Source: Hymenobacter perfusus (GTDB lineage Bacteria > Bacteroidota > Bacteroidia > Cytophagales > Hymenobacteraceae). Taken from it: DNA of 64,000 bases. The DNA lies in contig NZ_RWIU01000003.1 of the NCBI RefSeq assembly GCF_003944765.1, positions 1-64,000 on the forward strand, in the 5' to 3' direction. Below the pieces are notes generated by a model. The model was not told the DNA's origin and made no database searches. It saw nothing but the letters and a program-made list of their open reading frames with translations. Both the position numbers and the translations under genes were made by a program. The number at the start of each line of letters is the position of its first letter. Within the stretch, counting starts at the first letter, position 1. This document shows positions 27,070 to 35,177 of this stretch, in pieces.

Positions 27070-28320
27070 CTATTGAAAATCCGGGTACAACAAATACTGC
27101 TTCCGCATGGCTTTGTACGCCGTCAGACCCGGCTCCCAGCCGGCCCGAATTTCTGCTTCCGACTTGCCGGCTATGATTTGCTGGCGCACGGTGGCGTTGC
27201 CCATCAGCCGGTCGAAGCCCCGGTCGGAGAGGAAGAATTTCTCCTTGTTGGTGCTTTGTTGGTAATAGTCCAGCAGGTATTTCAGGGTAAACCCGATGTC
27301 GCCGACCGAGCGCAAATCTTGGCCGTAGCAGCGCTTGCCGTTCTGGGGCGGGGAGGTAGAGCCGGGGTTGGGGCTGGGCGTGAAGCTGAACGGGCGGGTG
27401 CTGGGCTGAGTGGGCGCGCCAATCACCTCGAAAGGCGTGGCCGTGCCCCGGCCCACGCTTACGTCGGTGCCCTCAAACAAACATAGGGCCGGGTACAACG
27501 CCACCGAGTGGGCCGTGGGCAGGTTGGGGGAAGGCCGCTCGGGCAAATCATAGCGGGTGCTGTGGGTGTAGCCGGCCACCGGAATAACCGTGAGCTGGCA
27601 TTGCTTGCCGCCGGCCAGCCACTTCTCGCCGTTAATCATGCGGGCCAGCTCGCCCACCGTGAGGCCGTGCACCACCGGAATGGGGTGCATGCCCACGAAG
27701 GTTTTGAAGGCCGGTTCCAGCACCGGCCCGTCCACGTACCAGCCGTTGGGGTTGGGCCGGTCCAAGATGATAACCTGCTTGCCCTGCTCGGCGGCGGCCT
27801 CCATCACGTAGTGCATCGTGCTGATGAAGGTATAGAAGCGCGCCCCCACGTCCTGAATGTCGAATACCAGCACGTCAACATCTCGCAGCATTTCAGGCGT
27901 CGGTTTTTTGGTAGCGCCGTATAAGCTCAGCGCGGGCAGACCGCTGCGGGCGTCTTTGCCATCCTTGATGGTGGCCCCGTCAGCCGCTTCGCCCCGAAAC
28001 CCGTGTTCCGGACCGAAAATCACCTTAACTCCTACGCCTTTGGATAGCAGCGTATCCACCAGAAACGAGCGGCCCACGCGGGCCGTCTGGTTTACCACCA
28101 CGCCCACGCGCTTGCCTTTCAGCAGCGGCAGGTACTTGTCAAATTGTTCGGCTCCGGTGCGTAGCGGAGTGGCAGCGGGCAGCAGCACCTGCGGGGGCGA
28201 GGCCACCGTCTGGCGGAGCGTGGTATCGGGCGCGGCGGCCGTGGTTTGCTGCGGTGGGCGGGTGCAGTCAGAGAGCAGGACTGAGAGGCTCAGCAGGCCC
28301 GAAGAAAGGAATGAAGACAT
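27070..28320 (-). CDS. namZ: DUF1343 exo-beta-N-acetylmuramidase (NamZ-like, GH171)
   Basis: The 416-residue protein belongs to the DUF1343 family, characterised in Bacillus as NamZ, which releases MurNAc from the non-reducing end of peptidoglycan fragments. The N-terminus is hydrophobic and followed by DC; this resembles a lipoprotein signal, but Asp before the Cys is atypical, so export is likely and lipidation uncertain. Conserved stretches include KGKRVGVVVNQTARVG, IFGPEHGFRGEAADG, LVFDIQDVGARFYTF, ILDRPNPNG, and LFEGTDVSVGRGTATPFEVIGAP. A Pro/Ser-rich insertion is present around residues 325-345. It is likely part of cell-wall recycling. Confidence 0.87.
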   Translation of the reverse strand: MSSFLSSGLLSLSVLLSDCTRPPQQTTAAAPDTTLRQTVASPPQVLLPAATPLRTGAEQFDKYLPLLKGKRVGVVVNQTARVGRSFLVDTLLSKGVGVKVIFGPEHGFRGEAADGATIKDGKDARSGLPALSLYGATKKPTPEMLRDVDVLVFDIQDVGARFYTFISTMHYVMEAAAEQGKQVIILDRPNPNGWYVDGPVLEPAFKTFVGMHPIPVVHGLTVGELARMINGEKWLAGGKQCQLTVIPVAGYTHSTRYDLPERPSPNLPTAHSVALYPALCLFEGTDVSVGRGTATPFEVIGAPTQPSTRPFSFTPSPNPGSTSPPQNGKRCYGQDLRSVGDIGFTLKYLLDYYQQSTNKEKFFLSDRGFDRLMGNATVRQQIIAGKSEAEIRAGWEPGLTAYKAMRKQYLLYPDFQ

Positions 28321-28371
28321 AGGCGGGCGGGGGAACTGGAAAACTACCGGGATTCATCTAGCTTTACGCCA

Positions 28372-29586
28372 GTGAACGTCTCGCAGTACATATCTAACAA
28401 GATTGACGGAGCCGATGCAGGTTCGTTTACCTCGTCGGTGACAAAGATAGCCATCATCAGCATTGCCATGGGTTTGGCGGTGATGGTGGTGTCGTTTGCC
28501 ATTCTGGAGGGTTTCCGCAACGAAATTCAGAATAAGATCTTCTCCTTCGGCTCGCACCTGCAGATCAGCAAGTACGATACCAACAACTCTCTGGAGGTAG
28601 AGCCTATTGCCGGCCCCCGGCTGGTGCAGGACCTGCGGCGCAATCCACAGGTAGCTTCCATGCAGCCCTTCGCCCGCAAAACGGCCATCATAAAAACCAA
28701 GGAAGAGGTGCTGGGCGTGGTGCTGAAAGGCATCGACGAGAAGGCCGGTCAGTCGCCAATGCGCAAGAACCTCGTGGCCGGCAAGTTCATCAGCTTCTCC
28801 GATACGGCCGCCAGCAACGACATCATGCTCTCGCGCAAGGTGGCCGACAAGCTGCGCCTCAAGCCCGGCGACAAAGCGCTGTTCTACTTCATCCAGACGC
28901 CGCCTCGGGTGCGCCAGTTCACCGTCAGCGGCATCTACCAGACTGGCCTCGACGAGTTCGACGAAGCCTACGTCATCGGCGACATCGGCCAGATCCGCCA
29001 GCTCAACGCCTGGCCCGATTCGCTGGTAGGCGGCATGGAGGTCACGCTCAAGGACTTCAACCGCCTCGACCCCGTCGCCGATAACCTGTACGAGAACCTA
29101 CGCTACGACCTCAAGCTGGATAAAATTACGGACCAGTACGCCCAGCTATTCGACTGGCTGCAACTGCTGAACCGCAACGTGGTGATTTTCCTCATCCTGA
29201 TCATCTTCGTGGCCACGTTTAACATGGTGGCCACCATCTTCATCATGATTCTGGAGCGCACCAACATGATTGGGGTGCTCAAGGCCATTGGGGCCACCGA
29301 TAATCAGATCCGGAGCATGTTCTTCTTCCGGGGCCTTAGCCTTACGCTGCGGGGCATGCTCTACGGCAACCTCATCGGATTGGGTTTCTGCGCCATCCAG
29401 TACTTCTTCCATCCCATCCCCCTCGACCCCGAGAACTACTACATGGACCGGGTGCCGATTCACTGGGACCCCACCATCATTCTGGTGCTCAACGCCGCTA
29501 CGTTCCTGACTTCCCTGCTGGCCGTACTGGTTCCAACCTATCTGATTTCGCGGATCAAGCCCGTGGTGGCTATTAAGTTCGATTAA
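28372..29586 (+). CDS. LolE/FtsX-like ABC transporter permease
   Basis: This 404-residue membrane protein has the FtsX/MacB permease layout: one transmembrane helix near residues 23-47 (VTKIAIISIAMGLAVMVVSF), a large periplasmic domain, and three C-terminal helices (for example VVIFLILIIFVATFNMVATI and ILVLNAATFLTSLLAVLVPT). The motif LERTNMIGVLKAIGATDNQI matches the FtsX signature. It resembles LolC/LolE, which extract lipoproteins toward the outer membrane. The start is GTG at 28372; no good ATG is nearby. No ATPase gene is adjacent, so the partner is encoded elsewhere. Confidence 0.85.
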   Translation: MNVSQYISNKIDGADAGSFTSSVTKIAIISIAMGLAVMVVSFAILEGFRNEIQNKIFSFGSHLQISKYDTNNSLEVEPIAGPRLVQDLRRNPQVASMQPFARKTAIIKTKEEVLGVVLKGIDEKAGQSPMRKNLVAGKFISFSDTAASNDIMLSRKVADKLRLKPGDKALFYFIQTPPRVRQFTVSGIYQTGLDEFDEAYVIGDIGQIRQLNAWPDSLVGGMEVTLKDFNRLDPVADNLYENLRYDLKLDKITDQYAQLFDWLQLLNRNVVIFLILIIFVATFNMVATIFIMILERTNMIGVLKAIGATDNQIRSMFFFRGLSLTLRGMLYGNLIGLGFCAIQYFFHPIPLDPENYYMDRVPIHWDPTIILVLNAATFLTSLLAVLVPTYLISRIKPVVAIKFD

Positions 29587-29596
29587 CTCAGGCGGC

Positions 29597-29695
29597 TTTA
29601 GCCCGCAGAAGGCGGAGTGTTTAGCGCAGAGGGCGCAGAATCGTTCAACGACTCTGCGCCCTCTGCGCTAAACACTCCGCCTTCTGCGGGCTAAA
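29597..29695. repeat. Long palindromic element, copy 2 (perfect 43-bp arms)
   Basis: Arms at 29597-29639 and 29653-29695 are exact reverse complements around a 13-nt loop. The arm begins TTTAGCCCGCAGAAGGCG and ends GAGGGCGCAGA. It has the same word order as the element at 26960-27058 (TTAGCCCGC, GTGTTT, GCAGAGG, CGCAGA) but base changes are compensated on both arms. Confidence 0.9.
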
Positions 29696-29698
29696 ACT

Positions 29699-30385
29699 TT
29701 ACAGCCACCGGCTCTGCAACACCAGATTTGGGTCAGGGCACAAAGCGGCCCACTGGGTGCGCTCCTCTACTAGGCCTACGCCGGGGAAGTCGCCGGAGCG
29801 GCCCTGTAGATCGGCTATAACCTGGAAGTGCAGGTGGGGCGGCCAGTCGCCGTTTTCAGGGGCGGGGCCTACTTCCGTGAACGTGTCGCCTTTTTCAATG
29901 GTCATGCCGGGGCGCAGCAGCAGAGTTTCGCGGCGGCTGAGGTGGCCATAGAGGGTGTAGAACGTGGTGTTTTCCAGCTGGTGCTGCAGGATAACGGTGG
30001 GGCCGTAGTCGCCGAAGTTGTCGTTGTCCTGCACGCTGTGGACTACGGCGGCCAGCGGGGCCAGCACCGGTGTGCCGGCGCGCAGCCACACATCCACGCC
30101 TAGGTGCAAAGAGCGGGCGGGCACGGCCGGGTCGCCGAAAAGGCCGGGGCTGCGGCGGTAGATTACCCGGTTTTCCAAGTAGCCGCCCACCCCAATGTGC
30201 GCGTTCTGGGCGGCCAGCAAGCGGGAAACCAGTTCCTCGAAGGCAGGGGTGTCGCGCAGGTCGGCATCCTGCAGCAAGGGGTTGGCGGCAGTGAAATCGA
30301 GGCGGGCCACGTCGGGGGCGTTGAGGTCAACGGGCAGCACGGGGGCAAATTCGTGCTGGTGGCGTTCGAGCAGGTCGGAAAGCAT
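29699..30385 (-). CDS. M23-family (LytM-like) metallopeptidase
   Basis: This protein of about 228 residues has the zinc peptidase core of M23: first ligands His and Asp in SLHLGVDVWLRAGTPVLAP, the GHLS motif in YTLYGHLSRRET, and the HxH motif in WPPHLHFQV. It has no signal peptide from ATG 30385, and the longer frame adds no convincing one. Many M23 enzymes cut peptidoglycan crosslinks, but a non-exported member may act elsewhere. The gene ends 3 nt from the long palindrome. The N-terminal 90 residues are not recognised. Confidence 0.85.
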   Translation of the reverse strand: MLSDLLERHQHEFAPVLPVDLNAPDVARLDFTAANPLLQDADLRDTPAFEELVSRLLAAQNAHIGVGGYLENRVIYRRSPGLFGDPAVPARSLHLGVDVWLRAGTPVLAPLAAVVHSVQDNDNFGDYGPTVILQHQLENTTFYTLYGHLSRRETLLLRPGMTIEKGDTFTEVGPAPENGDWPPHLHFQVIADLQGRSGDFPGVGLVEERTQWAALCPDPNLVLQSRWL

Positions 30386-30599
30386 AAGCGGGTGGTCAGT
30401 GGAATGAAATTCGCGCAAACAAGGTCCCGGCAAGGCCAAAACCGAAAACAGAGCGGGCGGCCTGTCGCTTACAGCACTGCGCCGGCCGGCCCAGCCCAAA
30501 AATCTATACGCGGGGCAAGCTACTGCCTACGCCACATTATCCCGTATTTTTGTGGCCTGATTTGCTTTCTGCCATTCCTCCCGGATATTTTCCCGCCTT

Positions 30600-31709
30600 A
30601 TGAGTAGCCCCTACCTGACGCTGAACGTAGTTGAGCTGACCCAGGAAACCCCTGATGCCGTTACCATTCACTTCGAGCGGCCCGACCGCCAGCCGGTGGC
30701 CAGCCAGCCCGGCCAGTTCCTAACCCTGATTCTGCCCTGCGGCCCCGGGGGTAAAAAGGAGCGCCGCGCCTACTCGCTCAGCAGCACGCCCTCCGAGGCT
30801 CCGCGCCTAGCCGTTACGGTCAAGCGCGTAACGGGCGGCCTTGTCAGCAATTACCTGCTTGATACCGTGCGGGTGGGCCAGCAGCTGGAAGTGATGGCTC
30901 CGCTGGGCAACTTCACCCTCACGCCCCAGCCAGGCGCGTCCCGCTCGTTGGTGCTGGTAGGGGCCGGCTCGGGTATTACTCCGCTCATGAGCATGCTGAA
31001 AGCCGTGCTGCGCGACGAGCCCCAGAGCCACGTATTGCTGGTGTACGGCAACCGCCACGAGGATTCGGTGATTTTTGCCGGGCAGCTGCGCCAGCTGGAG
31101 CAGCAGTACGCCGGCCGCTTCCAGGTAGAGCACGTGTTCAGCCAGCCCGTGCGGCCTTCGGCGGAGCACAAGCACACCGGCCGCCTCAACCGCACCACGC
31201 TGCTGCGTATTCTGGAGCAGCGCCACCATTTTCCGGCCCCGCAGGCCGAGTATTTCCTTTGTGGCCCCGATGGCATGATGGTGGAGGCGCAGGCCGCTTT
31301 GGAGCTGCTGGGCGTACCGGCCAACCGTATCCGCCGCGAGAGTTTCGTCGCCGCCGCCGACTCGGCCGAAGCTGCTGCCGGCCAGCCTAACGGCCACGGC
31401 GATGTGTCGGCCGCCGATGACGAGGGCCAGTCCGTGACCCGCAACGTGACCATCCAGTACGAGGGTGCGGAGTACCAGATTGCCGTGTCGCCCAGCCAGA
31501 CCATTCTGGAGGCCGCGCTGGATCAGGACATCGACCTGCCCTACAGCTGCCAGGCCGGCTTGTGCACCGCCTGCCGCGGCAAGTGTCTGTCGGGCAAAGT
31601 CCACCTCGATGAGAGTGAGGGCCTGTCGGATTCCGAAATGAAGCAGGGCTACGTGCTCACCTGTGTGGGCCACCCGCTCACCAGCGACGTGGTAATCGAA
31701 ATTGGCTAG
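30600..31709 (+). CDS. PaaE-like NAD(P)H reductase with C-terminal 2Fe-2S ferredoxin domain
   Basis: The protein has 369 residues. A ferredoxin-NADP reductase-type module (residues 1-240) shows the FAD-binding RAYSLSSTP and the NAD(P)-binding GAGSGITPLMSMLKA, and the FLCGPDGMM motif near its end. A linker of about 35 residues rich in Ala, Asp and Gly precedes a plant-type 2Fe-2S domain with CQAGLCTACRGKC and a last cysteine in YVLTCVGHP. This order is that of PaaE and related oxygenase reductases. No oxygenase genes are adjacent, so the electron acceptor is unknown. A possible -7 box TATTTTTG lies at 30545-30552. Confidence 0.9.
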   Translation: MSSPYLTLNVVELTQETPDAVTIHFERPDRQPVASQPGQFLTLILPCGPGGKKERRAYSLSSTPSEAPRLAVTVKRVTGGLVSNYLLDTVRVGQQLEVMAPLGNFTLTPQPGASRSLVLVGAGSGITPLMSMLKAVLRDEPQSHVLLVYGNRHEDSVIFAGQLRQLEQQYAGRFQVEHVFSQPVRPSAEHKHTGRLNRTTLLRILEQRHHFPAPQAEYFLCGPDGMMVEAQAALELLGVPANRIRRESFVAAADSAEAAAGQPNGHGDVSAADDEGQSVTRNVTIQYEGAEYQIAVSPSQTILEAALDQDIDLPYSCQAGLCTACRGKCLSGKVHLDESEGLSDSEMKQGYVLTCVGHPLTSDVVIEIG

Positions 31710-31752
31710 GCAAGGCTGCCCAATAACCTGTCAGGTTGATTTTTTTAGCTGT

Positions 31753-31790
31753 AAAAGGCCCTCGAACTGTTCAGTTTCGAGGGCCTTTTT
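31753..31790 (+). terminator. Intrinsic terminator after the PaaE-like gene
   Basis: AAAAGGCCCTCGAA pairs with TTCGAGGGCCTTTT around an 8-nt loop, ending in a T-run, about 45 nt after the stop. Confidence 0.9.
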
Positions 31791-31975
31791 GCTTTTTGCA
31801 TTCGCAAGTTCACTTGCGGGGCTGTCAGAAAGAGCCGGCGTAACGGCTGGCACGGTTCTGGCCGCCTTCCAGAAAAGCCGAAGGATAACTTGGCCTTGCC
31901 AGCCAACTTCTCCGGCTTGATTACGATACTATTCTTTTGGGTCATTCGCTGGCCTTTCTCCTCTTTGCTTTGCTC

Positions 31976-33715
31976 ATGACCAACTCAGCTCCCGCTGCCG
32001 ATCTGGCGACTGATACCCAGCGCCCACCCCGGCATTTTTTGCCCGAATCCTTCACCGTAACTAACTGGGCAGCCATTGAGCCCTATTTCCAGGAGCTGCG
32101 GGACCGGGCTATTCCCTCGGCGGCGGAGCTGGAACGCTGGCTGCTCAACCGCTCGGAGCTGGAATCGGTATTGAGCGAGGACCTGGCCTGGCGCTACATT
32201 CGCATGACCTGTGATACCCAGGACCAGAGCCGCAGCGAGGCCTTCCAGTACTTTGTGAGCGAAATCGAGCCCAACGTGGCCCCCTACGACCACGCGCTCA
32301 ATGAGAAAATGATGGCCTCGGAGTTTCTGCTAGGTCTTGATCCGGCCCGCTACCGCATCTTCATCCGCTCGGTAAAGCAGGCCCTGGATATCTACCGCCC
32401 CGAAAACATTCCGCTCAAAACCAACATCAGCACCCAGCAGCAGCAGTACGCCGCCCTAGCCGGGGCCATGACGGTGACGCTGGACGGGGAGGAAATTACG
32501 CTGCCTCGCGCCGCCGACCGCCTCAAGAACCCCGACCGCGCCGTGCGCGAGCAGGCTTGGCAAGCCATTCAGGCGCGCCGCCTGCAGGATGCCAAGCCGC
32601 TGGATGAGCTGTTTACCAGCCTCATTGGCCTGCGCCATCAGGTGGCCGTAAATGCCGGCTTCGCCAACTTCCGCGACTATATGTTCGCGGCCCTGGGCCG
32701 CTTCGACTACACGCCCCAGGATACATTTGACTTCCACCAGGCCATTCGCGAAACCGTGGTGCCGCTCATCGACGACCTCGACCTGGAGCGTCGCCAGGAT
32801 CTGGCCCTGGCCGAGCTACGGCCCTGGGATTTGGACGTGGACCCTTCCGGTCAGCCGCCGCTGCGGCCCTTCGAAACGGGGGAGGAGCTGCTGGAGAAAA
32901 CCGTTACGGTATTCGACCGCCTCGACCCGTTCCTGGGCCAGTGCCTGCGCACCATGCGCCAAATGGGCAACCTCGACCTGGAAAGCCGCAAGGGCAAAGC
33001 GCCCGGCGGCTACAACTACCCGCTCGATGAAACCGGCGTGCCGTTCATTTTTATGAATGCCACCAGCTCCCTGCGCGACGTGGTAACGATGCTGCACGAG
33101 GGCGGCCACGCCGTGCACAGCTTCCTCACGCGCCGCCTGCCGCTCAGTGCCGACAAGCACCCACCTTCCGAGGTAGCTGAGCTGGCGTCGATGAGCATGG
33201 AGCTCATCAGTATGGACCACTGGGACGTATTCTTTACGGATGCCGACGCGCTGCGCCGGGCCAAGAAAACCCACCTCGAAAGCGTGCTGGAAACCTTTCC
33301 CTGGGTAGCCACCATCGACAAATTTCAGCACTGGGTGTACGAGAATCCGCAGCACACGGAGCAGGAGCGCCACCAGCGCTGGACCCAGCTCTTCGATGAG
33401 TTTAACCAGCGCACGGTCAGCTGGCAGGGGCTGGAACACGTGAAGCCCTACCTCTGGCAGAAACAGCTGCACCTCTACGAAGTGCCGTTTTACTACATCG
33501 AATACGCCATGGCTCAGCTGGGGGCAATTGCCGTGTGGCGCAACTTCCGCCAGAACCCCCAGGCGGCCCTGGCCGGCTACCAGCGTGCTTTGGCTCTGGG
33601 CTACACCGCGCCCATCGGCGAAATCTACGCTGCGGCCGGTATCCGCTTCGACTTCAGTACTTCTTATCTGCGTACTCTCGCTGACTTTGTGCGCGACGAA
33701 ATGGCGAAGTTATAG
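31976..33715 (+). CDS. M3-family oligoendopeptidase (PepF-like)
   Basis: This cytoplasmic zinc peptidase of 579 residues degrades short peptides. The HExxH site is visible as MLHEGGHAVHSFLTRR near residue 373, with the downstream Glu helix in PPSEVAELASMSMELISMDH. GGYNYPLDETGVPFIFMN just before the active site is typical of M3 enzymes. ATG 31976 is used; the TTG at 31937 adds a hydrophobic stretch that would look like a signal but is not usual for this family. It is monocistronic, bounded by terminator-like hairpins on both sides. Confidence 0.9.
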   Translation: MTNSAPAADLATDTQRPPRHFLPESFTVTNWAAIEPYFQELRDRAIPSAAELERWLLNRSELESVLSEDLAWRYIRMTCDTQDQSRSEAFQYFVSEIEPNVAPYDHALNEKMMASEFLLGLDPARYRIFIRSVKQALDIYRPENIPLKTNISTQQQQYAALAGAMTVTLDGEEITLPRAADRLKNPDRAVREQAWQAIQARRLQDAKPLDELFTSLIGLRHQVAVNAGFANFRDYMFAALGRFDYTPQDTFDFHQAIRETVVPLIDDLDLERRQDLALAELRPWDLDVDPSGQPPLRPFETGEELLEKTVTVFDRLDPFLGQCLRTMRQMGNLDLESRKGKAPGGYNYPLDETGVPFIFMNATSSLRDVVTMLHEGGHAVHSFLTRRLPLSADKHPPSEVAELASMSMELISMDHWDVFFTDADALRRAKKTHLESVLETFPWVATIDKFQHWVYENPQHTEQERHQRWTQLFDEFNQRTVSWQGLEHVKPYLWQKQLHLYEVPFYYIEYAMAQLGAIAVWRNFRQNPQAALAGYQRALALGYTAPIGEIYAAAGIRFDFSTSYLRTLADFVRDEMAKL

Positions 33716-33731
33716 CAGGCTTGTCTCTTCA

Positions 33732-33778
33732 CCATAAGGCAGGGCTGGCCAGATGTTGCGGTTAGCCTTGCCTCATGG
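33732..33778. terminator. Imperfect hairpin after the M3 peptidase gene
   Basis: CCATAAGGCAGGGCTGGCC is complementary at 16 of 19 positions to the segment ending 33778 (GGTTAGCCTTGCCTCATGG). No T-run follows, so termination is uncertain. Confidence 0.5.
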
Positions 33779-33790
33779 GGGGAGGGCTCG

Positions 33791-33843
33791 TTTCACAGAT
33801 TGTCGTAGCTACAAGTAGTGGTAATCTGTGAAATGAGAAAAAT
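33791..33843. repeat. Perfect 11-bp inverted repeat in the pre-tRNA gap
   Basis: TTTCACAGATT at 33791-33801 pairs with AATCTGTGAAA at 33833-33843; the loop contains the small palindrome GTAGCTAC. It is about 80 nt upstream of the tRNA-Lys promoter. Role unknown; an operator or RNA hairpin is possible. Confidence 0.6.
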
Positions 33844-33920
33844 ATGTAAGAAATAAGATTCTGAAAGTCAGTGTTATAAATTATATAAGAGCTGGTTTTA
33901 GTGAAAATGTCAGCCGTGCT

Positions 33921-33952
33921 GTTGCACAGTAAAAAGAAGACCTATACTTTTG
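33921..33952 (+). promoter_or_regulatory. Bacteroidota promoter for tRNA-Lys
   Basis: GTTG at 33921-33924, a 20-nt spacer and a perfect -7 box TACTTTTG at 33945-33952. Transcription should begin about 35 nt before the mature tRNA 5' end. Confidence 0.8.
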
Positions 33953-33994
33953 CACTCCCTTCCGAAAAGCAATTGGCTTAACGAAAGCGGAAAT

Positions 33995-34070
33995 GATTCT
34001 GTAGCTCAGCTGGTAGAGCAATACACTTTTAATGTATGGGTCCTGGGTTCGAATCCCAGCGGGATCACCA
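33995..34070 (+). tRNA. tRNA-Lys (anticodon TTT), with encoded CCA
   Basis: The full cloverleaf is visible: acceptor GATTCTG/CGGGATC (with G-U pairs), D-arm GCTCAGCTGGTAGAGC, anticodon stem ATACA/TGTAT with loop CTTTTAA giving anticodon TTT, and T-arm CTGGGTTCGAATCCCAG. The discriminator is A at 34067 and the CCA end is encoded at 34068-34070. It is a single tRNA gene with its own promoter and terminator. Confidence 0.97.
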
Positions 34071-34101
34071 AAAGCCTTGTCGCACGCGATAAGGCTTTTT
34101 T
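34070..34101 (+). terminator. Intrinsic terminator of tRNA-Lys
   Basis: AAAAGCCTT and AAGGCTTTT pair, with TCGC/GCGA pairing inside, followed by TT. It starts at the last base of the encoded CCA. Confidence 0.88.
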
Positions 34102-34249
34102 GTTTTTGGGGCTACCGGGCAGCCGGCTACATGACAGTAAACATATTATTTTAGAGGTAAGCAATTGACAATCAATGCTTCATTATAAATTCATGTAACT
34201 AAAGCGGACGCTTGGGAGTCTAGTAGGGAAACGTTTTATCCTGAGCGAC

Positions 34250-35068
34250 ATGGCAACTCCCCAAAATCCGCAGCGACTTACTGATCAAATTGCCCTGGTA
34301 ACGGGTGGCAGCTCCGGCATCGGGGCGGGCGTGGCGCTGGCTTTGGCTGCGGAAGGCGCGACTGTTTTTGTGAATTACTCGCATAGTGCCGACGGCGCGG
34401 CGGCAGTAGTGAAGGAAATTGAGCAGGCAGGCGGCAAAGCCTTTGCTGTGCATGCCGATGTTAGCAAGGAGGAGCAGGTGCTGGCCATGTTCGACGAAAT
34501 ACGGAAGCAGTGCGGCACGTTGCACATTCTGGTGAATAACTCCGGAATTCAGGACGATGCCCCGTTCCTGGAGATGACGCTGGAACAGTGGGAAAATGTA
34601 ATGGGAGTGAACCTGACAGGGCAGTTTCTGTGCGCCCGGGAAGCGGCCCGCGAGTTTGTGCGCCGGGGTCCGCAGCCGGAAATTTCGCGGGCCACGGGCA
34701 AGATTATCTGCATGAGCTCAGTGCACGAGGTGATTCCGTGGGCGGGCCACGTCAATTACGCCGTGAGCAAAGGCGGCATTATGCAGCTGATGAAAAGTAT
34801 GGCCCAGGAACTGGCCCCGCGCCGTATCCGCGTGAACAGCATCGGGCCGGGTGCCATTGCCACGCCCATTAACCTGGAAGCCCGCGACACGCCGGAGGAA
34901 GAGAAAAGCCTGCTCACCCTTATTCCCTACGGCCGCATCGGGGAGCCCGCCGATATTGGCAAAGTGGCCGTATGGCTGGCTTCCGACGAATCGGACTACG
35001 TGACGGGAACCACCCTATTTGCTGATGGCGGCATGACCCTGTACCCGGGCTTCGCCGATAACGGCTGA
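34250..35068 (+). CDS. SDR-family oxidoreductase, glucose 1-dehydrogenase-like
   Basis: This 272-residue short-chain dehydrogenase has the Rossmann motif ALVTGGSSGIGAGVALALA, the structural NNSG in LHILVNNSGIQD, the catalytic Ser in KIICMSSVHEVIPW, and the YAVSKGG Tyr-Lys pair, then RVNSIGPGAIATPIN and the C-terminal YVTGTTLFADGGMTLYPGF ending. The acidic/neutral residues after the glycine motif (VNYSHSADGA) suggest NADP may be accepted. The extended YPGF end resembles Bacillus glucose 1-dehydrogenases. It starts a sugar-related block; oxidation of glucose to gluconolactone is inferred from family and context. Confidence 0.85.
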   Translation: MATPQNPQRLTDQIALVTGGSSGIGAGVALALAAEGATVFVNYSHSADGAAAVVKEIEQAGGKAFAVHADVSKEEQVLAMFDEIRKQCGTLHILVNNSGIQDDAPFLEMTLEQWENVMGVNLTGQFLCAREAAREFVRRGPQPEISRATGKIICMSSVHEVIPWAGHVNYAVSKGGIMQLMKSMAQELAPRRIRVNSIGPGAIATPINLEARDTPEEEKSLLTLIPYGRIGEPADIGKVAVWLASDESDYVTGTTLFADGGMTLYPGFADNG

Positions 35069-35078
35069 GGTAGCAGAT

Positions 35079-35172
35079 GTTGGCTGCCTGTTGTCAGTTT
35101 TTAGTTGTTAGCAGAAAATGGACAACTGATAACCAGCACCTACCAACTCACAACACCCAACTGGTAACTGAG
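35079..35172. repeat. Degenerate hairpin repeat before the glucosidase gene
   Basis: Low-complexity sequence with GTTGTCAG/TTAGTTGTTAG words complementary to CTGATAAC, CCAACT and ACAACACCC words. It fills the gap almost to the start codon at 35178, as in 20441-20536. Confidence 0.55.
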
Positions 35173-35177
35173 CAAGG

